This document shows, piece by piece, positions 1 to 10,161 of a DNA stretch of 64,000 nucleotides. The position numbers and the translations under genes were made by a program. The DNA is taken from the NCBI GenBank assembly GCA_947501885.1, contig CANMXN010000001.1:806001-870000 (forward strand), in the 5' to 3' direction. A model generated the notes under the pieces. It saw nothing but the letters and a program-made list of their open reading frames with translations, searched no databases and was not told the origin of the DNA. Within the stretch, counting starts at the first letter, position 1. Each line of letters opens with the position of its first letter. The stretch comes from an uncultured Sphingorhabdus sp. (GTDB lineage Bacteria; Pseudomonadota; Alphaproteobacteria; Sphingomonadales; Sphingomonadaceae).

Positions 1-2
1 TA

Positions 3-2222
3 TGGCCCAAGAATAGCAAACTCAATTGGAAAGCTCATTCCAAAGATATGAAGCCGAAAATCAGCAGCTATGGAAAATATAATGAGATAATCTTAGATAT
101 GATTATCCCTAAGGAAAAAGAAAAACCCAAAAACGCTCCTATACGCTATCGGATGGCTCCTTTTTTTGAAGCCAGCAATTTCCAAAGCTGGGAAGAAGTA
201 TCAAAAACCGCATCATCCCAATATGAAACCAAAGGCCTGATCGCCCAATCACCTGAATTGGCCGCTGAAGTAGCAAAGATTAAAGATCAAACCAATGATC
301 CAATGCAACGATCAGAGCTTGCTCTTCGTTTAGTGCAAGACAAAGTTCGCTATCTCTATAATGGGCTTGGTTACGGAAATTATGAACCCCAAAGCCCAGC
401 CGAAACTTGGAATTTAAAATATGGGGATTGCAAAGCAAAAACATTATTGTTGCTAGCGATCATGCACGAACTAGATATTGAAGCGACTCCTATTTTGGTT
501 AATTTAAACCTTAAAGATGCCGTGGGGATCCGTATCCCATCTATGATGGCATTCAACCATATTATGGTCAAAGCCAATGTTAAAAACCAAACTTTATGGA
601 TGGATGGTACAGGCCGCGGCGATAGGCTTCGTGATATTCAAATTGCACCATCGCACAGATATGCTCTACCTATCTCTGCAAAAGGCGCTGCACTAGAAGA
701 AATTGCAATCACCAAAAACACTGTTCCTGATCAAGATACATTTTTACAATATGATCTAAGCGCTGGACGCGCTTTGCCCGCTTTATATGATGTAAAACTA
801 ATATTACGCGATAATCAGGCATTTCAGCTTCATAGTACCAGAAACCAATTTTCAGATGAACGGTTCCGTGAAAAGCTCCGTGAGATTGCGGCCCAATATG
901 TCATAGGTGATATTATCTATGACGCCGATTTCAAATTTAATGATGAAACGAGAGAGGGTACGATTCAAGCCAAAGGGATTGCATGGCTTGATTGGAAAAA
1001 GAAGGCAGGTAAATTTAAACATGCCATATGGTCTTCACTCGATGCGCGCAAAATAACTCAAGATAGAAATAGTGAAGAGTGGAAAAACATTCCCGTATTG
1101 GTAGGTAACACCAATTATTTCCGTGAAAACACAAGTTATAAATTACCGCAATATTCAAGGCCTTTTAAATTATCCGGAAATACCAATATTTCAAATGTCA
1201 TCGAAGGCCGTCAAACCAAAAGAGATACTTTATTACAAGATAATATCGTCAACTTCTCTGAATCAACCTTCCCCGCACAATGGGAAGTCGAGTCCAACCA
1301 ATTACCCATTGATCGTAAAAAATTAAATTTTGAAAAACGAAAAGCTGTATCGATCATTCTGCCAGATAATGCGCCTGAGGAATGGCAAGAATATGAAGCT
1401 GGTAAGACAAATGGGGCCGTTGAAAAAATTATCGCTGGCCTCAACCAATTTGTCACTAATGCGAAAGAAGATGATAATAGTGCATATTATCACCGTGCTT
1501 ATTTTTACTGGAAATTGGGTGATTATGAAAAAGCAATTCCTGATCTAAAGGCAGCTATAGCAATTGAGCCTTCTGCTAGCTACTATAATTGGCTTGCAGA
1601 CATGCTAACGGGCAGCGATGAAGATGCAGCCATCGAAGCACTTAATGAAGCTTTAAAACTCGAACCTAGCAATTATAATTCTATTTTTGATTTGGTAAAA
1701 ATATATACACGGCAAAATAATAGTGAAAAAGCTATCTCGATCGTATCAACTGCTCAGGATCAAGGGCTATCTGATCTAGATGCAGCCGAGCTCAATGCAG
1801 AGATTTACCGCGGTAACAAAGATTTTGATAAAGCGAATGCATTGATTAATGACTTACTAGAAGATGATCCTGACAATGCCTTCTTGCTCAGTGAGCGATG
1901 CCTTACCAATGCTTTAGCCAATAAAGATTTACTCTCCGCCAAAAGTGACTGCACATTGGCCATAGAGATTGCAGAAAAACCTGCTTATGTTCTCGAAAAA
2001 AGAGCAATTGTGCATTGGAAGATGGGTAACCATGATTTGGCATTGGCCGATTTGGACCGCGCTATTCATTACAACAAAAACCGCAGTGGTTCGCATTACC
2101 TTAAAGCTGTCATATACAAAGATATGGGCAAAGTAGAGCAAGCCGAAAATGCAATGCGCACTGCGTTATTTCAATATAAATTTGCGCCCAATTACTACAA
2201 AAGTCATGGCATCACATATTAA
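3..2222 (+). CDS. Transglutaminase-core / TPR protein, 5' end outside the window
   Basis: The reading frame is open to the left edge, so the first ATG at 48 is probably internal and the gene is partial. A transglutaminase core is visible: YGDCK with the nucleophile Cys codon at 429-431, the His of FNHIMV at 558-560 and the Asp of WMDGTG at 603-605, so the Cys-His-Asp triad is intact. The last third (from about 1440) reads as tetratricopeptide repeats, for example LGDYEKAIPDLKAAIAIEP. In the known DUF3857-transglutaminase-TPR architecture a beta-rich DUF3857 domain precedes the core; here it would lie upstream of the window. Such proteins are usually exported, but the N-terminus is missing so localisation cannot be read. 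The substrate is unknown. Confidence 0.85.
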   Translation, partial: WPKNSKLNWKAHSKDMKPKISSYGKYNEIILDMIIPKEKEKPKNAPIRYRMAPFFEASNFQSWEEVSKTASSQYETKGLIAQSPELAAEVAKIKDQTNDPMQRSELALRLVQDKVRYLYNGLGYGNYEPQSPAETWNLKYGDCKAKTLLLLAIMHELDIEATPILVNLNLKDAVGIRIPSMMAFNHIMVKANVKNQTLWMDGTGRGDRLRDIQIAPSHRYALPISAKGAALEEIAITKNTVPDQDTFLQYDLSAGRALPALYDVKLILRDNQAFQLHSTRNQFSDERFREKLREIAAQYVIGDIIYDADFKFNDETREGTIQAKGIAWLDWKKKAGKFKHAIWSSLDARKITQDRNSEEWKNIPVLVGNTNYFRENTSYKLPQYSRPFKLSGNTNISNVIEGRQTKRDTLLQDNIVNFSESTFPAQWEVESNQLPIDRKKLNFEKRKAVSIILPDNAPEEWQEYEAGKTNGAVEKIIAGLNQFVTNAKEDDNSAYYHRAYFYWKLGDYEKAIPDLKAAIAIEPSASYYNWLADMLTGSDEDAAIEALNEALKLEPSNYNSIFDLVKIYTRQNNSEKAISIVSTAQDQGLSDLDAAELNAEIYRGNKDFDKANALINDLLEDDPDNAFLLSERCLTNALANKDLLSAKSDCTLAIEIAEKPAYVLEKRAIVHWKMGNHDLALADLDRAIHYNKNRSGSHYLKAVIYKDMGKVEQAENAMRTALFQYKFAPNYYKSHGITY

Positions 2223-2316
2223 AGACTAGAAATAGAATTGTCTCTTTTAACGCTGCTGCGCATAAAACAATGTTTTGTGTGATGACATGTCGGCAAAGCC
2301 CTGCTAATCGCGCGAT

Positions 2317-4119
2317 ATGAATGAATTAAGCAAAATCCGTAATTTCTCAATTATCGCCCATATTGACCATGGCAAATCAACGCTGGCGGATCGCCTTATC
2401 CAGCATACTGGTGGTTTGACAGAGCGCGAAATGAGCGAGCAAGTGCTCGATAATATGGATATTGAAAAAGAACGCGGAATAACCATCAAAGCACAAACCG
2501 TACGGCTTAATTATAAAGCCAAAGATGGCGAGATATATACGCTCAATCTTATGGATACGCCAGGCCATGTTGACTTTGCTTATGAAGTATCGCGCAGCCT
2601 TGCTGCTTGCGAAGGAGCATTGCTTATTGTTGATGCAGCGCAAGGCGTTGAGGCACAAACTTTGGCCAATGTCTATCAATCGATAGAGCATGACCATGAA
2701 ATATTGCCCATTATCAACAAGATTGATTTGCCCGCCGCCGAGCCAGAAGTGGTCAAAAGTGAGATAGAAGAAATTATTGGTATCCCAGCCGATGAAGCAG
2801 TGCTGGCTTCTGCCAAAACGGGCATTGGTATCGAAGAAATGCTCGAGCAAATTGTGACGAAAATCCCTCCTCCAAAAGGTGATAGAGACGCACCATTGAC
2901 GGCTATGCTGGTCGATAGCTGGTATGACCCCTATCTGGGTGTGGTGATTTTGGTACGTGTCATTGATGGCGTTATCACCAAGGGCCTGAAAATTAAATTT
3001 ATGGCGCAAGGCACCGAACATTTGGTTGATCGTGTTGGCTGTATGAACCCCAAAATTCAAAACCTTGATGAACTTGCTGCGGGTGAAATAGGTTTTATCA
3101 CGGCGCAAATAAAAGATATTAGCCAAACTGCAGTCGGTGATACAATCACCACGGTTAAAGGTGGCGCCTTAGAGCCTCTCGAAGGTTTTAAAGAAGTACA
3201 GTCTGTTGTATTTTGCGGCCTATTTCCTGTTGATGCTGCCGATTTTGAAAAATTACGCGAGAGCATCAGTAAATTACGCCTTAATGATGCGAGCTTTACT
3301 TTTGAAATGGAAACCAGCGCCGCCCTGGGTCAAGGTTTTCGTTGCGGCTTCTTAGGGTTATTACATCTAGAAATTATCCAAGAACGCTTGGTCCGCGAAT
3401 ATGATCTCGACCTTATTACCACTGCGCCATCAGTGGTTTATCGCATCATAATGAATAATGGCGAAGAGCAATTTTTGCATAATCCTGCTGATATGCCCGA
3501 TGTTGTGAAAATATCTGAGATTCAAGAACCTTGGATCGAAGCAGTTATTTATTGCCCTGATGAATATCTGGGTAGTATTCTTAAATTATGCCAAGATCGC
3601 CGCGGCGTACAAAAGAACCTTACCTATGTTGGGGACCGTGCCCAGCTTACCTATGAGCTGCCACTCAACGAAGTGGTGTTTGACTTTTATGATCGGCTTA
3701 AGAGTATTTCACGCGGTTATGCGAGCTTTGATTATGAACAAATTGGCCTGCGCACAGGGGACTTGGTCAAGATGAATATATTGGTCAATGCGGACCCAGT
3801 AGACGCCCTATCGATGATTGTGCACCGCGAAGCTGCTGAAGCGCGCGGACGCCATATGTGCGAGCGATTGAAAGACCTTATTCCGCGTCATTTGTTTAAA
3901 ATACCCGTTCAGGCAGCCATAGGCGGTAAAGTGATCGCCCGTGAGACTATCGCTGCAATGCGCAAAGATGTGACGGCCAAATGCTATGGCGGCGATATAT
4001 CGCGTAAGAAAAAGCTGCTTGAGAAACAGAAAAAAGGCAAAGCGAAAATGCGCGAATATGGCAATGTTTCTATTCCGCAAGAAGCCTTCATTGCAGCTCT
4101 CAAAATGGGCGATGAATAG
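2317..4119 (+). CDS. lepA: Elongation factor 4 (LepA), ribosome-associated GTPase
   Basis: This 600-residue protein has the full EF4 length. The G domain shows G1 AHIDHGKST (residues 14-22), G3 DTPGH and G4 NKID, followed by EF-G-like beta-barrel domains and the LepA-specific C-terminal region ending in a Lys-rich stretch with [19 protein letters not shown]4 binds elongating ribosomes and acts on stalled or mistranslocated complexes and on initiation. The chosen ATG gives the canonical start [20 protein letters not shown]. No strong Shine-Dalgarno lies upstream. The preceding gene ends 94 bases away on the same strand, and the next gene converges on it. Confidence 0.97.
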   Translation: MNELSKIRNFSIIAHIDHGKSTLADRLIQHTGGLTEREMSEQVLDNMDIEKERGITIKAQTVRLNYKAKDGEIYTLNLMDTPGHVDFAYEVSRSLAACEGALLIVDAAQGVEAQTLANVYQSIEHDHEILPIINKIDLPAAEPEVVKSEIEEIIGIPADEAVLASAKTGIGIEEMLEQIVTKIPPPKGDRDAPLTAMLVDSWYDPYLGVVILVRVIDGVITKGLKIKFMAQGTEHLVDRVGCMNPKIQNLDELAAGEIGFITAQIKDISQTAVGDTITTVKGGALEPLEGFKEVQSVVFCGLFPVDAADFEKLRESISKLRLNDASFTFEMETSAALGQGFRCGFLGLLHLEIIQERLVREYDLDLITTAPSVVYRIIMNNGEEQFLHNPADMPDVVKISEIQEPWIEAVIYCPDEYLGSILKLCQDRRGVQKNLTYVGDRAQLTYELPLNEVVFDFYDRLKSISRGYASFDYEQIGLRTGDLVKMNILVNADPVDALSMIVHREAAEARGRHMCERLKDLIPRHLFKIPVQAAIGGKVIARETIAAMRKDVTAKCYGGDISRKKKLLEKQKKGKAKMREYGNVSIPQEAFIAALKMGDE

Positions 4120-4183
4120 ATTTTTAAAGACTAAGGCATGTTAAAACAAGCCATACGGAACAATGTCTAAAATCTCTCAAACC

Positions 4184-5533
4184 TTATTCCGCAGGTTGCA
4201 CCTGATGCGCACCTATACCCTTGGGCTTGAACAGTCTCGCAAATTTATTAATCATGCGCGGAATGAGAGCATTTTCATCCATCCAAGCAGCATAATCACG
4301 ATATATTGGATCAGCCATCAAATGCTTTTCCTCTGTTTTTGCACGCCAGTAATAAATGGCGCTAACAAGTGCCAACATAACTGTATTTCTCATCGCATCA
4401 TAGACACTATCACTGGTCACAAGAAATGGCATATAGCAAAACCACCAATAGGTATTTTTAGAGAGATAGGCTGGATGCTTGGTCCAACGATAGGGGCCAT
4501 TGGTCAAAATACCGCGATGCGTAAGATTTGAGAAACGCAAGCCAAAAGCGACTGTTGCCCAAGCGTAAATAGCGGTTAAGAATACAAGCCATATGCCCCA
4601 AATGATAAGCAAGGTCTGATTGTCTGCAAGCCAAAAAGCCCAATCCTTCGTATTCACTTGATAGGTCAACGGACCGCCATCCATCAAAATTAACGGTGGA
4701 TAGCAAATAAGCGCGGCCAACCAACCCGCCAAATAAGGGTTAGCTGTACGAATATGAGCATCCAATGGTTTCATCGTGAGCAAATATCCCACTGTGGCAA
4801 ATTGAACATCCAATAGGAACATCGCAATGATTAACGACATAGCCAATGTCACAGGGTTTTGAATGATTTGTGCAAACTCCATACGCACCACATCGGCAAA
4901 ACCACCAGGCACTATCGAAATCATAAAGGCTAAGAAAAAGCCTTTAACCGCCCATGCGCGCAAATGATGCAATATTTCCTCTTTATCCCAACCATCATGG
5001 CCCGATAATAAGGCACCGAAATGCCATGCGCCTTCACGGGGATTTACCATATAACGGTCAATCCAAATAACATAAGGAACCGACAAGACAATCAACGGGA
5101 TGGCAGCAATTTCGAACATATTCATTGAAAAAATATAAGGTTCTACCCAATACCAACGGCAAAGATAATAAAACGCAGCAATAATGCCCCATGTGGCCCA
5201 TAGTCCTGCTATTTTAACAATACTAACATCCATCACATCAGAGACAGAGCGTTTTAAACTCCAATCTAAGCCTGTGGATGGCCGTAAATGCACTTTATCA
5301 ACCAATAGTGACCAGAGCACCATAGGTGTACCGCAAAAGAAAAGAGCAATGAGCGCTGAATAAGGACCAGCCGCTACTGCAGGAAAACCAGGAAAACCAA
5401 GAAATTCAGCAATTACGCCAGAATTGCGAGCAATTGCAATCCAGATAAATAAGCCCATCAGTCCGCTTAACCCCACCATAGTGCTAACGGCTGACTCAGG
5501 TCGCTTTGATATATTTTTCTGATTTCCACTCAT
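4184..5533 (-). CDS. Polytopic membrane protein with C-terminal isoprenylcysteine carboxyl methyltransferase-like domain
   Basis: The 449-residue protein contains many hydrophobic segments from about residue 20 onward, so it sits in the inner membrane. The C-terminal part carries the ICMT/phospholipid methyltransferase signature: GPYRWTKHPAYLSKN followed about 60 residues later by EEKHLMADPIYRDYAAW, the residues that bind S-adenosylmethionine in this family. Ordinary bacterial ICMT-like proteins are about 150-250 residues, so the N-terminal half here is an extra multi-spanning region I cannot assign. The methyl acceptor is unknown; bacteria generally lack prenylated-protein substrates, so a lipid or small molecule is more likely (inference). 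It is convergent with lepA and stands alone. Confidence 0.75.
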   Translation of the reverse strand: MSGNQKNISKRPESAVSTMVGLSGLMGLFIWIAIARNSGVIAEFLGFPGFPAVAAGPYSALIALFFCGTPMVLWSLLVDKVHLRPSTGLDWSLKRSVSDVMDVSIVKIAGLWATWGIIAAFYYLCRWYWVEPYIFSMNMFEIAAIPLIVLSVPYVIWIDRYMVNPREGAWHFGALLSGHDGWDKEEILHHLRAWAVKGFFLAFMISIVPGGFADVVRMEFAQIIQNPVTLAMSLIIAMFLLDVQFATVGYLLTMKPLDAHIRTANPYLAGWLAALICYPPLILMDGGPLTYQVNTKDWAFWLADNQTLLIIWGIWLVFLTAIYAWATVAFGLRFSNLTHRGILTNGPYRWTKHPAYLSKNTYWWFCYMPFLVTSDSVYDAMRNTVMLALVSAIYYWRAKTEEKHLMADPIYRDYAAWMDENALIPRMINKFARLFKPKGIGAHQVQPAE

Positions 5534-5631
5534 ATCATCATCATCTTTAACAGGTTTATAAAACGCATTAACCTAAAATAGTAATCAAGCCGTGAAGATC
5601 ACGTAAATATAATATTTACACAGATGAAAGC

Positions 5632-6690
5632 TTATATAGCAAATAGATTATATAGCATCTGTGCAACATAGAGCAGCAGTAATATAGCGCCTTCCATGCG
5701 GCTTATCGCATGTTTAGTGGCAGCGAATATCAATATTATAATAGATGTGAGTAGCAAAGCTGGCAAACCAAAACTTAGCAATTCTGATGGGATAGCAACA
5801 GGTGCCACCACCGCAGTTGCCCCGCCAATCAACAGTAGGTTAAATAGATTTGATCCCAAAATATTGCCCAGTGCAACCGCACTAGCCTGTTTTCTGGCTG
5901 CAATCACCGAAGTTACCAATTCGGGTAAAGAAGTACCAATAGCAATAACCGTTAAACCAATCACAGCTTCTGACATACCAAAATATGCCGCTAGATTTAC
6001 TGCACTAGAGACTAGCCAACGACCACCCATAATAATCAACACAATACCCGTAAGCAAAACCACAGCGGACCGCATCCAATGTTGTTGATCATGCAGATGA
6101 GTATCGCTAAATTCTAACGCCGCTGCTTTTTCGCCAACGGCGGTTTCACCTATGATAACATCATTTATCAGCGATCCATCTTCTGTTATTTTTTCATTAG
6201 GTCCAAAATGCGATGTTTCTGAAATCATTTCATTATTTTGTGCCTTACCTTCTGAGATATAGGCATAAACAAGATAGGCAAGCAAAATAGCCAAAAAGGA
6301 CATACCCATAATCATACCAATATAGCCAGCATAAGCGCAATAATAGAGCAAGGCTGTGACAATTAGTGCAAGCCCTCCATCGCGCCACAATGGCCCGCGT
6401 GCAACCGCCATTGGCATAATTAAAGAGGCAGCACCCAATATTAGCAAACTATTGGCAAGGTTTGATCCCACCACATTGCCCCAAGCGATACCAGGTGAAC
6501 CTCTAAAAGCCGCCTCTAAACTGGCCACCAATTCAGGTGCAGATGTGCCAAAACCTACTATCGTTAATCCAATGAGCAATTGTGATATCCCTGCTCGTTC
6601 GGCAAGACGTACAGCCCCTCGAACAAGCAATTCACCACCTATAATCAATAATATAAAACCAGTAAGTAAGAAAAATAATGATGTTAACAT
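5632..6690 (-). CDS. Calcium/sodium antiporter, CaCA family (YrbG/CaxA type)
   Basis: A 352-residue inner-membrane exchanger. It shows the two inverted alpha-repeats that build the ion pathway: GFGTSAPELVASLEAA with GNVVGSNLANSLLILG in the first half, and AIGTSLPELVTSVIAA with GNILGSNLFNLLLIGG in the second. The Glu of each xPEL motif is the cation ligand in the family. Between them lies a hydrophilic acidic loop (about residues 150-200) rich in Glu and Asp. The family exchanges Na+ (or H+) for Ca2+. It is transcribed leftward and lies about 100 bases upstream of the previous leftward gene, so the two could be cotranscribed, although nothing functional links them. Confidence 0.9.
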   Translation of the reverse strand: MLTSLFFLLTGFILLIIGGELLVRGAVRLAERAGISQLLIGLTIVGFGTSAPELVASLEAAFRGSPGIAWGNVVGSNLANSLLILGAASLIMPMAVARGPLWRDGGLALIVTALLYYCAYAGYIGMIMGMSFLAILLAYLVYAYISEGKAQNNEMISETSHFGPNEKITEDGSLINDVIIGETAVGEKAAALEFSDTHLHDQQHWMRSAVVLLTGIVLIIMGGRWLVSSAVNLAAYFGMSEAVIGLTVIAIGTSLPELVTSVIAARKQASAVALGNILGSNLFNLLLIGGATAVVAPVAIPSELLSFGLPALLLTSIIILIFAATKHAISRMEGAILLLLYVAQMLYNLFAI

Positions 6691-6793
6691 GTCAAAGGCA
6701 TAACATTGTCTATCCTATAAATCAGATTATAATTCTATAATGTATCAATATAATTTGAAAATATGGTTCAATAATGAAAAGGGGTTAGCTTAA

Positions 6794-7248
6794 ATGGAAA
6801 TAAGAGAAAATCTAAAAAATATCATTTCCTATATTTTTGTCCTTTTCATCATATTGATGGGTTTAACATTGGTGAACAATAATGCCAAAGCACAGTCCGA
6901 TGAATCAGAAAAAATGGCCCTAGCGGAATATAAATTAAAATTGCTATAGAAAAGAATATTGAAAACCAGACAAAACAGACTGAAGTTCGAGAAAGAATCT
7001 GTAGGGGTTCGAATGTAGAAAATCCATCTCCTAAATGCAGGATTATCTGGCTAATGGGGCGAACATTAAAGCCGCTTAAAATTATTTCTGTCACGAGAAT
7101 TAATTGCGAACCGCCTCGCCGCGAAATCTATAAATGCCGCTATATTGCGCAAACACGCTCTGCAAATTCACAAAATAGCAAAAGTACAACATCGCAAGCG
7201 AGTGGACATTTTGTCAAAATATCCCTTGGGTGGAGGTTTGTACCTTAA
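6794..7248 (+). pseudogene. Small membrane-anchored or exported protein gene interrupted by an apparent 1-base frameshift
   Basis: The 5' frame (6794-6949) encodes 51 residues with a hydrophobic segment (ISYIFVLFIILMGLTLV) followed by NNNAKAQSDE, which resembles a signal peptide or anchor. It stops at TAG 6947-6949. The downstream frame continues without a stop from 6934 to the TAA at 7246-7248 and reads as a normal hydrophilic protein containing ICRGSNVENPSPKCRIIWLM, CEPPRREIYKCRY and a Ser/Gln-rich tail. Adding one base in the A run at 6937-6940 joins them into one protein of 151 residues. The 3' end overlaps the convergent argG stop by four bases. I do not recognise the family. It may be a recent pseudogene or a homopolymer sequencing error. 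Confidence 0.55.
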
Positions 7249-8468
7249 CCGTGCCGTTTGCCCAATAGCCTTAGACGCAGAGCATTTAAACGGATAAAGC
7301 CCTCTGCATCTTTTTGGTCATAAGCGCCGCTATCTTCTTCAAATGTAACAACGTCTTCGCTGTATAAGTTATAATTTACATCAGCTTTGCGGCCTACCAC
7401 AGAAGCACTGCCTTTATAGAGCTTCATGCGCACTGTCCCGCTAACACGTTCCTGACTTTTATCAATAGCCGCTTGCAGCATTTCGCGTTCTGGTGCGAAC
7501 CAAAATCCATTATAAATCATCTCAGCATAGCGCGGCATTAACTCATCTTTTAAGTGCCCAGCAGGACCATCAAGTGTAATTTGTTCCATACCGCGATGTG
7601 CTCTTGCATATATTTCACCGCCAGGAGTTTCATACATACCGCGTGACTTCATGCCGACAAATCGGTTCTCCACCAAATCCAAACGCCCAATGCCATGTTT
7701 ACGGCCATATTCATTGAGTGCCGTTAATAATGTCGCTGGTGACATAGCCTCGCCATTAATGGCAACACCATCACCCCGTTCAAAATCAATCTCAATATAT
7801 TCGGGTGTATCAGGTGCATCTTCTGGATTAACCGTACGCGAATACACATAGTCAGGCGTTTCATTCCATGGATCTTCCAATACTTTGCCTTCTGACGAAG
7901 TATGCAAAAGGTTGGCATCGGTTGAAAACGGGCTTTCCCCACGTTTATCCTTTGGCACCTCAATTTGGTGCTTTTCGGCAAAATCAATCAGTGCTGTTCG
8001 GCTATTAAGGTCCCATTCGCGCCAAGGAGCTATGACTTTAATATCTGGATTTAACGCATAAGCCGATAACTCAAAACGTACCTGATCATTACCCTTACCC
8101 GTTGCTCCATGCGCGATTGCATCCGCGCCCGTTTCTTTTGCAATGTCTATCAAACGTTTAGATATAAGAGGGCGAGCTATAGAGGTACCAAGCAAATAAT
8201 CGCCTTCATAACGCGCATTGGCCCGCATCATGGGAAAGACGAAATCACGAACAAATTCTTCGCGCAAATCATCAATATAAATATGCTTATCAGGAACGCC
8301 CATCATCTGAGCTTTTTTGCGAGCTGGTTCTAATTCTTCTCCTTGCCCAAGATCAGCCGTAAAAGTCACCACTTCACAGTCATATTCTTTTTGCAACCAT
8401 TTTAAGATTACGCTGGTATCTAATCCGCCTGAATAAGCCAAAACAACGCGATTAATTTTCTTGCTCAT
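7245..8468 (-). CDS. argG: Argininosuccinate synthase
   Basis: This 407-residue cytoplasmic enzyme condenses citrulline and aspartate with ATP to argininosuccinate, the penultimate step of arginine biosynthesis. The N-terminal PP-loop AYSGGLDTS (residues 11-19) binds ATP pyrophosphate. Other family landmarks are [10 protein letters not shown] (aspartate and citrulline binding region) and [20 protein letters not shown] near the C-terminus. The length is normal. The ATG at 8468 is preceded by a GGAAG Shine-Dalgarno at suitable spacing. No argH or argF is adjacent, so it stands apart from other arginine genes. Confidence 0.97.
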   Translation of the reverse strand: MSKKINRVVLAYSGGLDTSVILKWLQKEYDCEVVTFTADLGQGEELEPARKKAQMMGVPDKHIYIDDLREEFVRDFVFPMMRANARYEGDYLLGTSIARPLISKRLIDIAKETGADAIAHGATGKGNDQVRFELSAYALNPDIKVIAPWREWDLNSRTALIDFAEKHQIEVPKDKRGESPFSTDANLLHTSSEGKVLEDPWNETPDYVYSRTVNPEDAPDTPEYIEIDFERGDGVAINGEAMSPATLLTALNEYGRKHGIGRLDLVENRFVGMKSRGMYETPGGEIYARAHRGMEQITLDGPAGHLKDELMPRYAEMIYNGFWFAPEREMLQAAIDKSQERVSGTVRMKLYKGSASVVGRKADVNYNLYSEDVVTFEEDSGAYDQKDAEGFIRLNALRLRLLGKRHG

Positions 8469-8578
8469 GATAATGCTTCCAATAAAATATTATTCATAGC
8501 CGCCTAACAGTCTCGAAAGATGCGCGCAAGACGATATCATGCTATGGTTAAATCTGATATTATTAAAGGTGAATCTAG

Positions 8579-9001
8579 ATGAGCAAAAGCCAGAATAAAA
8601 CCAAAGCCAATGATATGGATGTTGAAACATTTATCAGCTCGGTATCACCAATAGAAAAACAGGATGATGCACGCGCTATATTGCAGATTATGCATGACAT
8701 TAGTGGTGAAAAGGCGATAATGTGGGGTTCATCAATCATTGGTTTTGGCGAATATCATTATAAATATGATAGCGGACGTGAGGGTGATATGTGCCGCACT
8801 GGATTTAGCCCGCGCAAAACAGCTATGACAATCTATTGCATGTCTGGTTTTACAGAGAAAAATAGTCTGCTCAATATATTAGGGAAATATAAATTAGGAA
8901 AATCTTGCCTCTATATAAAAAAATTATCAGATGTGAATATAGATGTTTTGCGTCAGCTTATCCAAGAAGATTGGGACTTTATGAATGAAAAATACCCTTA
9001 A
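8579..9001 (+). CDS. DUF1801 domain protein
   Basis: A 140-residue soluble protein with the DUF1801 (YdhG-like) pattern: VETFISSVSPIEKQDDARAI near the N-terminus, IMWGSSIIGFGEYHYKYDSG in the middle, and LGKYKLGKSCLYIKKLSDVN toward the end, followed by the helix ending WDFMNEKYP. The biochemical role of this fold is not established. AAAGG lies about nine bases upstream of the ATG. It is divergent from argG across 110 bases, so the two promoters share that gap. Confidence 0.85.
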   Translation: MSKSQNKTKANDMDVETFISSVSPIEKQDDARAILQIMHDISGEKAIMWGSSIIGFGEYHYKYDSGREGDMCRTGFSPRKTAMTIYCMSGFTEKNSLLNILGKYKLGKSCLYIKKLSDVNIDVLRQLIQEDWDFMNEKYP

Positions 9002-9229
9002 AAGTCCTTGCCTCAATAACCTCCATATGCATGACATTTAAACAATAATTATATTAGCTTGAATATATTTTGTAACATATGTGATTATGATTACGAACAT
9101 ATAGATTGAGCAGGGAGTTTGGCCCCCCCACTCTTCCTGTTCACAATATTATTAACTATATGCTGCACCTAAATAAAAATAATACATATAAAATAATACA
9201 TATAATATGTATAGGAAAAGGGGTTTGAA

Positions 9230-10069
9230 ATGTTATTTCCATCATCTACCAATATGATGATATTAACTGGTGTCGCGGCGCTAGGCTTATTCTCGATCAC
9301 TGCTTTAAACAACCCCAAAGCTATAGAAAACACTGCGCTTTCTAACACCAATATCTCTCAGCAAAATTTTGCATCAAATGGAAATATAGCAGCATTCAAC
9401 CTTCAAACTGCTGGTAAAGCCAAAAAAGCGCCTTCTATTCAGCAAAGCCCAATCGTCGTTGAGTTATATCAGAGCCAAGGCTGCTCTTCATGTCCTCCTG
9501 CAAATCTTGCTCTAAATACGGTCGCTAATAACCCTGATATAATTGCACTTAATTTTTCGGTGACTTATTGGGATCGTCTAGGCTGGAAAGACATATTTGG
9601 TGATGAAAAATATACCGATCGCCAAGTAGCCTATGCCCGCACATTGCGCGAGCGTAATGTCTATACACCGCAAGTTGTTATCAATGGGACACGCGCTATT
9701 GTTGGCAACCGGCCAGGCGAGTTAAAACAAGCTATTACTGTAAGCCGCAAAATCTATGGTGGGCCTTCTATTAAGGGTAAAGGCAAATTTGTATCAATTA
9801 GCAAAGCGAATAATAAACAGCGTAATACCAAGGTCTGGCTCGTGCGCTATGATCCGCGCACATTGAATGTTGCCATCAAAACGGGCGAAAATGGTGGCCG
9901 CACGTTACCGCATAAAAATATCGTACGAGAATTAAAAGATATGGGATATTGGACAGGCGAAGCTATGAATCTTACACTCCCTAAAGCAGGTGACAAACGC
10001 TGGAAATCCGTCGTATTGGTCCAAAATATGGGGACTGGCAAAATATTGTCTGCGGCCAAGGTTTCATAA
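9230..10069 (+). CDS. Secreted DUF1223 thioredoxin-like protein
   Basis: A 279-residue protein with a hydrophobic N-terminal segment (MMILTGVAALGLFSITAL) acting as signal peptide or anchor, so it probably works in the periplasm. The DUF1223 hallmark VVELYQSQGCSSCPPAN carries a CxxC pair (Cys85, Cys88), like a thioredoxin-type active site, followed by NFSVTYWDRLGWKD and YTPQVVINGTRAIVG. The family's redox partner is not known. The ATG is supported by an AGGGG Shine-Dalgarno about six bases upstream. The 228-base gap before it is A+T-rich and contains an imperfect stem-loop near 9110-9143 (CAGG-GAGT pairing with ACTC-CCTG) but nothing else I recognise. Confidence 0.85.
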   Translation: MLFPSSTNMMILTGVAALGLFSITALNNPKAIENTALSNTNISQQNFASNGNIAAFNLQTAGKAKKAPSIQQSPIVVELYQSQGCSSCPPANLALNTVANNPDIIALNFSVTYWDRLGWKDIFGDEKYTDRQVAYARTLRERNVYTPQVVINGTRAIVGNRPGELKQAITVSRKIYGGPSIKGKGKFVSISKANNKQRNTKVWLVRYDPRTLNVAIKTGENGGRTLPHKNIVRELKDMGYWTGEAMNLTLPKAGDKRWKSVVLVQNMGTGKILSAAKVS

Positions 10070-10161
10070 AACACCCTAAGTTTAAGCTTTTATTTTGAAA
10101 TTAAAGCGCTAGATAGACGTAATAATAAGCTCCTCCCCAGATAATTTTCAATGGAGCAATA

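Noticed and set aside
2377-3126. 249-codon open frame antisense to lepA
   Set aside because: It lies wholly within the conserved lepA gene in another frame and shows no family motif.
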